This document shows positions 56,846-64,000 of a stretch of 64,000 nucleotides of DNA, piece after piece. Made by a program: the position numbers and the translations under genes. The DNA lies in contig VZQC01009509.1 in the NCBI GenBank assembly GCA_009823505.1, forward strand, positions 1,472,247 through 1,536,246, written 5' to 3'. Origin of the DNA: Rhizomys pruinosus (taxonomy: Eukaryota; Chordata; Mammalia; Rodentia; Spalacidae). The notes under the pieces are model-generated. The model ran no database searches, had not been told where the DNA came from, and saw only the letters and a program-made list of their open reading frames with translations. The first letter of the stretch is position 1; each line of letters opens with the position of its first letter.

Positions 56846-58077
56846 TTTTCAAATTAGTGGTTTAGTTTTTAAGTCTCTTGTTCTGCTTCTGCCGAACACA
56901 TGCACATATATCTGGATATAAATGAGGTGAACTTGTCATTAAGGCATTTACCTTCCTGCTTGAAAATAGAGTGGGTCCTGCCATTCTTTTACAATCACTC
57001 ATACTTTTTGTGTTCCTATATGAAGAGACCCTACATATATAAAGTTTTATTTAATCAATTACTGTGGTAGAGGAGGACACTTAAACTATCTTTGAAGATG
57101 TTTCAGGAACTTTGTGTTTTGTTCTCTTTTTTTAGAATCGGTATTCACCGTCTGCAAGTGTCTCGGATTCATCACAAAAAATGTGTGTCAAACTGGAACT
57201 TCATTGAGCTTAACCTTCAATATTGGACCAAGTTACTAGAAGCGCCTGCATTCTGAGTGACAGTTGTCAACATTTATTGAAACGTGATAAAAGTGAAAGC
57301 TTCGCTAAGAGGAGAAGATACGGAAAAGGCCTCTTAGAAGGATTAGGAAACAGTATTTCCTTTCTGACTGTTTTCCAGAGAAAAGTGAAGATATGGTTTG
57401 GTCTGTTTTGTGGAGTGCATCCTGTCTCCCCCGCAAGCTGGGTTTCTTCAGTGTGGCATGGGAGTTGTGACTGAACAAATGGGCAACAGCAAATGTTCAG
57501 TCTTCTCATTGGTGTCAAGCCCGGCAAACTGGCAAATTAGACAAACAGGCCAAATGCATCAACAAGTCTCACGAGCCAAGTGTACTGAAGGGGGACAGCT
57601 GAGGCCCCGCCCTTCCGCTCGGAGTGCCCCTCCTCATCTTCTCATCTGTTTCTGCCCAGGTTGGGACATGTCAGCTGGAAGACTTAGAGATTTAGGGCTT
57701 TGGCATAGCAAACTATCTCTTTGAACTTTTCAGCAGCCAGAGATTTTTGTCCAAACTGACAGAAATACAGACATTTTTGAGTCACTCTCAACATTAGCGA
57801 GAAGCTAAATGTATAGAAATATATAATATTGACATAAAGCATCCAATGGTAGACTCTAATAACCTGCCACAGAGGCTTCCCTCAGAGGCTGAACAGGGTT
57901 CATGTTGATCCTCAACTGCAAATAGGCTGCACTGGATTTCTGGTTTGAATTTCATTGAACCTATGTGAAAAATATTTTCCCTTCTGATTTGTCACAAAAC
58001 CAATTAATTATGATATTGGTTAGGGTTTTCTTTACTCTCTCCCACAAACATTTCCTTTAAGTGTTTGGCATTAAAGA
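56846..58077. other. Unique block
   Basis: No repeat. A 108-codon plus frame (57398-57724) has no domain. A GC-box-like word ggccccgccc is at 57602-57611. Confidence 0.45.
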
Positions 58078-58190
58078 TGCGTGTGGTGGTTCAGGCCTCT
58101 AACCCAGCACTTGGGAGCTGAGATCTGAGGAGCACCAGATGTTGAGGCCAGCCCAGGCTCCCTGTCTCAAGAAACCAAATCAAATGGACA
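58078..58190 (+). mobile_element. B1-like SINE
   Basis: 'gcgtgtggtggttcaggcct', 'ctaacccagcacttgggagc', 'ttgaggccagcccaggctcc', 'ctgtctcaag'. Confidence 0.6.
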
Positions 58191-58435
58191 AAATTTTGGT
58201 GATAGTGGAGCACTATCTTCTCACTGAAATTGAGTATCTGGGGCTCATGATTCCTTCAAGAATTTAACATGAGAATAAACCTTTTCCTGGTTAATCAATG
58301 AAACCAGCTTTGTAATTCTCTATTGATAATCAGGGGTGGGTTGAAGGGACTTTAGACTTAATTGGTCTTTTGTCTTCTAACAGGTTGGGATCATAATACA
58401 TTGGTGAATCACTTGGTTCATAAATCTCCTTTGGG

Positions 58436-58580
58436 AAAAAAATTGAAACAGGGTCTCGCTTTGTTGGTTTAGCTGACTGGGACTTGACATGCATTTCAGG
58501 GTGGACTCAAACTGCCACCCATCCTTCTGCCTCAGCCTCAGGAGTGTAGGATCACAGGCTCCAGCCACTGTGCCCAGCTA
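58436..58580 (-). mobile_element. Old B1-like SINE
   Basis: Antisense: 'ttgaaacagggtctcgcttt', 'cagcctcaggagtgtaggat', 'ccagccactgtgcccagcta'. Confidence 0.6.
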
Positions 58581-59620
58581 ACCAGTTTCATTTTCTGTGA
58601 TTCCTTGGTGTGAGGAGATCATTTCCATGGATATTTTATTTAGACAGAAAGACAAAACCTAAATCTCAAACCACTATTTAAAAAGGCCACAAAGTCCTGG
58701 GCTCTCATTTTGGTTGGAGAGGCAAAGTTCCCTTCCAGCTGTGAGGTGCCTTGGCTGTGTGCAAGTCCAAAGCCATGCATTTTAAAGGCAAGGCAGATTT
58801 AAGGATATAATTTGGTGATATTTTGCTGACTGCGTCCTTTGCTGTTTGTCTCTTTATAGGCTTTATAATTTTAACCATTCAGTTTTCCTTAACGATGCTC
58901 AAGGCAGGGTGCACAGTGTCTCCGCCCTCTGGCACATACATGATGACTGAATAAACATATTTAGGACATGAGTGTTCTCTGTGAACTGCATAGTGATTTT
59001 ATTTTTGATTGTAAATATGAATCCACATATTTAACAAGTGAGGTAACGAAATAAACGTCATTAAATGAGTTGTCCTTATTTCAGTTCACTTCCTGCCCCA
59101 ACTTTAAGTCTTTAAGTTGAAATCTTGTTAAATACTACTTTTAACCACTTGCCTTTTAATTTTGAGTACCAAATAAGGCAGAGTCCTCCAGTAGCCAAGT
59201 AGACTTTTTCTGACCTTGAATGTGGTTGGCCCGTATTCTATTTTTTTTTTTTTTTTTAAAGAAAGGATGTTCTGTTTGCTGTTTTAGGGAGCTTAAGCCC
59301 TTGTGAGCTCCTGAAGATCATTTTCAGTCTGACACACAGTTGCCCATCTCCATTTTTAGCTAAAAGCCATCTTCCCTGTGTTTGCATTTCAGAGGCTCAG
59401 GAATGCTGTTCAGGGTAGGGCACTGTGCACTAAACTTGGCCACTTCAAATATGACAGACACCAGCACCTGTGGTCTGCACTGCCTCGTTCCTTAGGCTGA
59501 GGAGTAATACCCTCCTAAATTCATTGTCCATCAGGGCAATGTTCACCAAGATTGTTACATTCCATTTGCACAGTTTTAAAGCTGGAGATAAAACTTAACA
59601 CAACTGTGATTTATTTTTTG
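58581..59620. other. Unique block
   Basis: T-run at 59241-59257. No repeat or exon recognised. Confidence 0.45.
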
Positions 59621-59624
59621 ACTT

Positions 59625-59813
59625 TTATTTTTAAATATTTTATTAATTTTTTTCTTTTATGTGTATGAGTGTGTTGCCTGCATTTATGTAAGTATACCTA
59701 TGTCCTGCCTGCCCATGGAAGTCAGAAGAGGGCGTCAGAGCCCCTGGAACTGGAGTTATGGATGGTCGTAAGCTGCCATGTAGGTGTGGGAACTGAGCCA
59801 TTTCTGCAGCCCC
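59625..59813 (-). mobile_element. B2 SINE, older copy
   Basis: Antisense: 'gtatgagtgtgttgcctgca', 'gtcagaagagggcgtcagag', 'cctggaactggagttatgga', head partly deleted ('actgagccatttctgcagcc'). Confidence 0.82.
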
Positions 59814-59814
59814 C

Positions 59815-59933
59815 TTAATTTATGTTTTAATTGAACTTTTGCCATTTTCATACAATGTAATTTGATGGTATTTAGATCCCCTCTTCCATCTGTATTTCCA
59901 CTCACTGCCCCCTACCCAATTTAATGAACTCTA

Positions 59934-59984
<51 letters not shown>

Positions 59985-60240
59985 CTAATTCCTGACTCCA
60001 GATGTCCTTCTTCAGTGTGGCTTCATCCACTGGAGCCTGGTTAACCTAACCAGAGTCCCATCTTTGAAAGAGACTGATTCTCCCCCTTCCAACAGCCTCC
60101 CATTGGATTGAGCTGTCTAAACCCACTTCCCCATGTCTGTGCTGGGATTTGTCTAGTTTGAGCTTGCATGGGACTGTGTATGCTGTCACCATTACTGTGA
60201 GTTCATATGAGTAACTGACAGGCAATCTGGAAAGTGTGAT
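59815..60240 (-). mobile_element. Lx-type L1 3' UTR (antisense)
   Basis: 'tacaatgtaatttgatggta', 'ttcatccactggagcctggt', 'actgattctcccccttccaa', 'gtgctgggatttgtctagtt', 'gtgagttcatatgagtaact' in the order of old rodent L1 3' UTRs. Contains an (AC)n run. Confidence 0.6.
59936..59982 (+). repeat. (AC)n microsatellite
   Basis: 47 uninterrupted bases. Confidence 0.98.
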
Positions 60241-60465
60241 TTAAATAAAAATCTGTCATCCAAAAGCAACTTACACCACAGGTGCAGGCAAAAGAACCCT
60301 GGGGACTTGGGTTTCATGGGTGGAGCGTTTGTCAAGGTGGATTGCTTCTGTTAGGAAGACGTTACATTCATGATGCTGGGTCTTAGTTTAGAGGCATCAC
60401 TGTGTTGTTTTTTGTGGGTCTGTGCTTTTACATTCAAGCTAAGACATTGTAATGGATTTTTTAAA

Positions 60466-60632
60466 AATGACATTTTATTTATTTTGTTCTCGTGCAGGTG
60501 TGCATGTCTGTGGACTCATGTGCCACAGTGCACAACTTATGGGAATCACTTCTCTCCTTCCAACGGGAGGATTGAACCCAGGGTCTCAGGCTTGGCATGT
60601 GCCTTTACCTACTGAGCCATCTTATGGGCTGC
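60466..60632 (-). mobile_element. B2/B3-like SINE
   Basis: Antisense: 'gtgcaggtgtgcatgtctgt', 'gaggattgaacccagggtct', 'cctttacctactgagccatc'. Confidence 0.66.
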
Positions 60633-61493
60633 ATTAGTAGTAGTAGTGTGTTTCTTTGGTACATCCAAAAAGTCAAAGGACTTGCACTCGCTTTTGTACA
60701 AGGTCAATGTAGTCAGGGTAAAGAGTGTCTTGTGTTGAAAGCTAAGCAGACCACAATTCATTTACATGCAATCACAGAGTTCTTTGGTTGACACCATAGG
60801 ACATATAATCATTCAAAAGCTCTTTAAAATCAATGATGAATGAAAAAAAAAAAACCCTTAAAAATGTGGTAGCATATTCTTTTATAAAAAAGGAGTATTT
60901 TCAATACTCTATTAAATGTACCACAATGGTTATTATTTAAAAGAGAGTTTTATCTTGTGAATCTGGACACAGCTGTCAAAATGATGTGTCATTGTTTGTT
61001 TTACAAATCTCTGTTCTCAGTTATGTTAGGGTTAATCTTTGAGGTGGTCATTTTGTTGAAACACAATTGATAATATTCTTTCTGCCTGTCCTGGTTTTTG
61101 ACTAAAGAGTCTAATTTCATTGTCCAGTTTGACCTATAGTCACAAATTGTTGCAAGACAGAAAATTAAGGTCAGAGTGGGAAATACAAAAAGGGAAGTTG
61201 ACCAGCTGGCCCTGGTCAGTGTCCTCACCTCAGTTTCCATCTAATGGCTTGGAGAACATGGACCCGTAGACCTAGGATGCTGAGCTGATAGTGAATTTAG
61301 TGGAACTGTGGCTGTTGGGAAGAAAAGAACATATAATGAAATAAACTCAGCAAAAAGGTCAGTTGACTCTGTAGGAGTTTTCTGTCACTTGGACTTTTTC
61401 TGTTGGTGTGTACTAAGCAAAAAGAAGGCAGGTGATCTTCTCTCTGTAACCAGAGTAGTTCTAACTGTTCTTAAAAGTACTGAAAACACATTT
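60633..61493. other. Unique stretch
   Basis: A-run at 60844-60854. No repeat recognised. Confidence 0.45.
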
Positions 61494-64000
61494 CTTTTTT
61501 TTTTTTAATATAGACATTTTTACTTTTACTAACTCCTAAAATACCATGTAATTTGTAGATAGAGTTTGGGTGAAATTGGATACTTGTCAAACTCACATCA
61601 ATTAAATATACATTAATCCAATATAGACCCGTGTCCCTCTCCCAACCCTCCCACCCCTCCAGATTCACCATTTCAGTCAGTTTTTTGATGCAGTCTTTCT
61701 GTTCTTCTTCTTTCCAAAATGCATCACTCCCCACAAGAAATATTTACAACTGGGTTATTGATGCTAGCATCCACAGATGAGGGATACCGTTCATCGTTTG
61801 TTTTTCTGGGACTGTGTTACTTCACTCAGCATGATGTCCTCTAGCTCCAGCCATTTTCCTGCAAAGCTCATGATGTCGTCTTTCTTTACTGCTGCATAGA
61901 ACTCCATTGTGTACATGTACCATATTTTCTCTATCCACTCATCAGTTGATTTGGGTTGGTTCCAGCTTTTTGCTATTGTGAACAGAGCTGCAATAAATAT
62001 AGCTGTGCATGTATTTCTGCAGTAAGATGAGTCTAGTGGTATGACTGGGTCAAATGGCAAGCTCATTTTGAGTCTTCCAAGGGTTCTCCACACTGCTTTC
62101 CATAGTGGCTGTACAAGTTTACATTCCCACCAGCAGTGGATGAGTGTTCCCCTTTCCCCACAACCTCCCCAGCACTTGGTATCATGTTTTCTTGATCCTA
62201 GCCAGTCTTTTTTTTTTATCATTTATTTTTGTATGTGTATGACTGTATTGTCTGCATGCAGGTCTGTGCACCCGTGTCGTGCAATGCCGTGGAGGTCAGA
62301 AGAGGGTCTTGGATTCCCCTGGAACTGGAGTTCTCCTGGAATTGGAGTTACAGACGGTTCTTAGCCGCCATGTGGGTGCTGGGGATCGAACCCGGGTCCT
62401 CTGCAAGAGCGTCGGTGCTCTTAACCCTAGGCCATCTCTCCAGCCCAGATCCTAGCCAGTCTTATCGGAGTGAGATGATATCTTAGAGTGGTTTTAATTT
62501 GCATTTCCCTAATTATTAGTGACGTTGAACAGTTTTTAAGATGTTTCTCAGCCATCTCTGATTCCTCCTCTGTGAAGTCTCTATTCAGTTCTTAGCTCCA
62601 TCTTTTGAGTGATTCATTTGTTTTCTTTCTTCTTTGTTTTTTGAGTAGTTTGAATACTCTGGAAATCAATGCTTTGTCAGATGTATCTGTGGTGAAGGTT
62701 TCCTCCCACTCTGTGGGTTTTCTCTTCACTTCCTTTATTGTTTCTTTTGATGTACAGAAGCTTTTGAGTTTAATGAGGTCCCATTTGTCAATTGTCGATC
62801 TTATTTCTTGTGCAGCTGCTGTCTGATTTAGGAAGTCTTTTCCTATGCCTATGTCTTGTAGTCTGCTGCCAACTTTTTCTTCTATTGCCTCCAGAGTTTT
62901 GGGTTTCACGTTGAGGTCTTTGATCCATCTGGAATTGACTTTTGTACAGGGTGAGAGGAAGGGGCTTAATTTCATTCTTCTACAGGTAGTGATCCAGTTT
63001 TGCCAACACCACTTGCTGAAGATGCTGTCTTTCCTCCATTGTGTCTTCTTGGCCCCCTTGTCAAATATGAGGTGGCTGAAATTGTATGTGCTCAGGTTTG
63101 GATCTTCAGTTTTGTTCCATTGGTCAACTGATCTGTTTTTGTGCCAGTACCAGGCTGTTTTTATGACTGTAGCCCAGTAGTATAGTTTGAAGTCTGGTAT
63201 AGAGAGCCCCCCTGTATTGCTCTTTTTGCTCAGGGTTGCTTTGGCTATTTGGGGTCTTTTGTTTTTCCAAATGAAATTAAGGACTTTTTTTCCAAGCCTG
63301 TGAAGAAACTCTTGGATATTTTAATTGGGATTGCATTAAATCTGTACAAGAGTTTGGGTAGAATGGACATTTTTACTATATTTTCCCTATCCATGAGCAT
63401 GGGAGGTCTTTCCATCTTCTGATGTCTTCTTCAATTTCCTTCTTCAGGGGTTTAAAATTTTTGTTGTAGAGATCCTTTATGTCTTTGGTTAGGTTTGTTC
63501 CTAGGGATTTTATTGTTTTTGAGGCTATTTTGAGTGGGAAGTTCTCCTTGGATTCCTTCTTCAGTTGCTTGTTTTTGGTGTAAATAAAGGCTATTGATTT
63601 TTCTAGATTTATTTTGTATCCTGCCACTTTACTGAAGCTCTTAATCATTTCTAGGAGTTTTCTGGTGGAGTTCTTAGCAACCCTTAAGTAAATGATCATA
63701 TCATCAGCAAAAAGGGATAGCTTGACTTCCTCTTTTCCAATTAGTAGTCCTTTAATTTCCTTTTCTTGCCTTATTACCCTAACAAGTGTTTCAAGCACTA
63801 TATTGAAGAGGAGTGGTGACAGGGGGCAGCCTTGCCGAGTTCCTACCTTTAAGGGGAATGCTTCTGTCGTTTCCCCATTTAGGATGATATTGGCTGTGGG
63901 TTTCCTGTATATGGCTTTGATTACATTGAGGAATGATCCCTCTAATCCAATTCTCTCTAGGACTTTAAGCATGAAGGAATGCTGGATTTTGTCAAAGGCT
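61494..64000 (-). mobile_element. L1 retrotransposon, ORF2 and 3' UTR, runs off the window
   Basis: Read from 64000 backwards. ORF2 is open for 198 codons (63972-63376) covering the reverse transcriptase palm: R-Q-G-C-P-L-S-P at residues 46-53 and the catalytic F-A-D-D at residues 88-91 (about 63700-63711). Further down, an open frame at 62975-62592 and the carboxy C-W-G-G-C-G-E-R-G-T-L then H-C-W-W-E-C segment (62222-61791) follow in order, with frameshifts between. The 3' UTR runs to a T-run (antisense poly-A) at 61494-61506. ORF2 normally supplies endonuclease and reverse transcriptase for target-primed insertion. This copy is split by a B2 and frameshifted, so it is dead as it stands. Confidence 0.97.
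62210..62447 (-). mobile_element. B2 SINE, young subfamily, perfect 16-bp target-site duplication, nested in L1
   Basis: Same orientation as its host L1. Duplicated block and CpGs present. Direct repeats 'gatcctagccagtctt' at 62194-62209 and 62448-62463. Confidence 0.98.

Noticed and set aside
57602..57611. GC box as part of a promoter
   Set aside because: Isolated Sp1-like word without other promoter elements or CpG enrichment.

Overview
This window is mammalian nuclear DNA from a muroid rodent. The evidence is the dense mix of B1, B2, B4/ID-like and B3-type SINEs, murine-type L1 fragments (ORF2 carboxy ends with the zinc-knuckle-like CW..CGE..TL.HCWWEC signature and a reverse transcriptase FADD box), older mammalian L1 3' ends, and (GT)n, (AC)n and (TATC)n microsatellites. 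The species cannot be fixed from the sequence. The most active-looking SINE here is a CpG-rich B2 subfamily with a 17-bp internal tandem duplication that older B2 copies in the window lack.

No protein-coding gene, tRNA, rRNA, snRNA, CRISPR array or operon could be supported. The long open frames are SINE or L1 remnants, minisatellite or microsatellite translations, or chance frames. The window is therefore intergenic or lies within a long intron. At most there are short candidate exons: 12311-12390 on the plus strand, and 16451-16500 and 25780-25846 on the minus strand. They rest only on splice-signal appearance and an open frame.

Layout: 1-2.4 kb holds SINEs plus a dispersed rodent repeat containing a 41-bp minisatellite. 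2.6-3.3 kb is an ancient antisense L1. 3.3-12.5 kb is the largest repeat-poor block and holds several stretches that look like conserved or regulatory DNA. 12.5-25.4 kb is SINE/L1/LTR rich, with several insertions dated relative to each other by nesting and target-site duplications. 25.4-28.9 kb is repeat-poor with a 20-bp minisatellite. 29-44.9 kb mixes SINEs, a 43-bp minisatellite (38.9 kb) and a 1-kb TATC array (41.4-42.4 kb). 47.5-50.4 kb is repeat-poor. 50.4-55.6 kb is a nest of retroelements with one assembly gap (N at 53181) flanked by a suspicious exact 155-bp duplicate. 55.6-61.5 kb is mostly unique. 61.5 kb to the end is an antisense L1 that runs off the window and is itself split by a young B2.

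No previously undescribed biological system was found. The most useful observations are the probable false duplication at the gap, the B2 subfamily structure, a probable chimeric retro-insertion at 50377-50899, the minisatellite inside a dispersed repeat, and a few candidate exons and transcription-factor site clusters that need comparative data. Repeat family names are recognised from memory and were not checked against a database.
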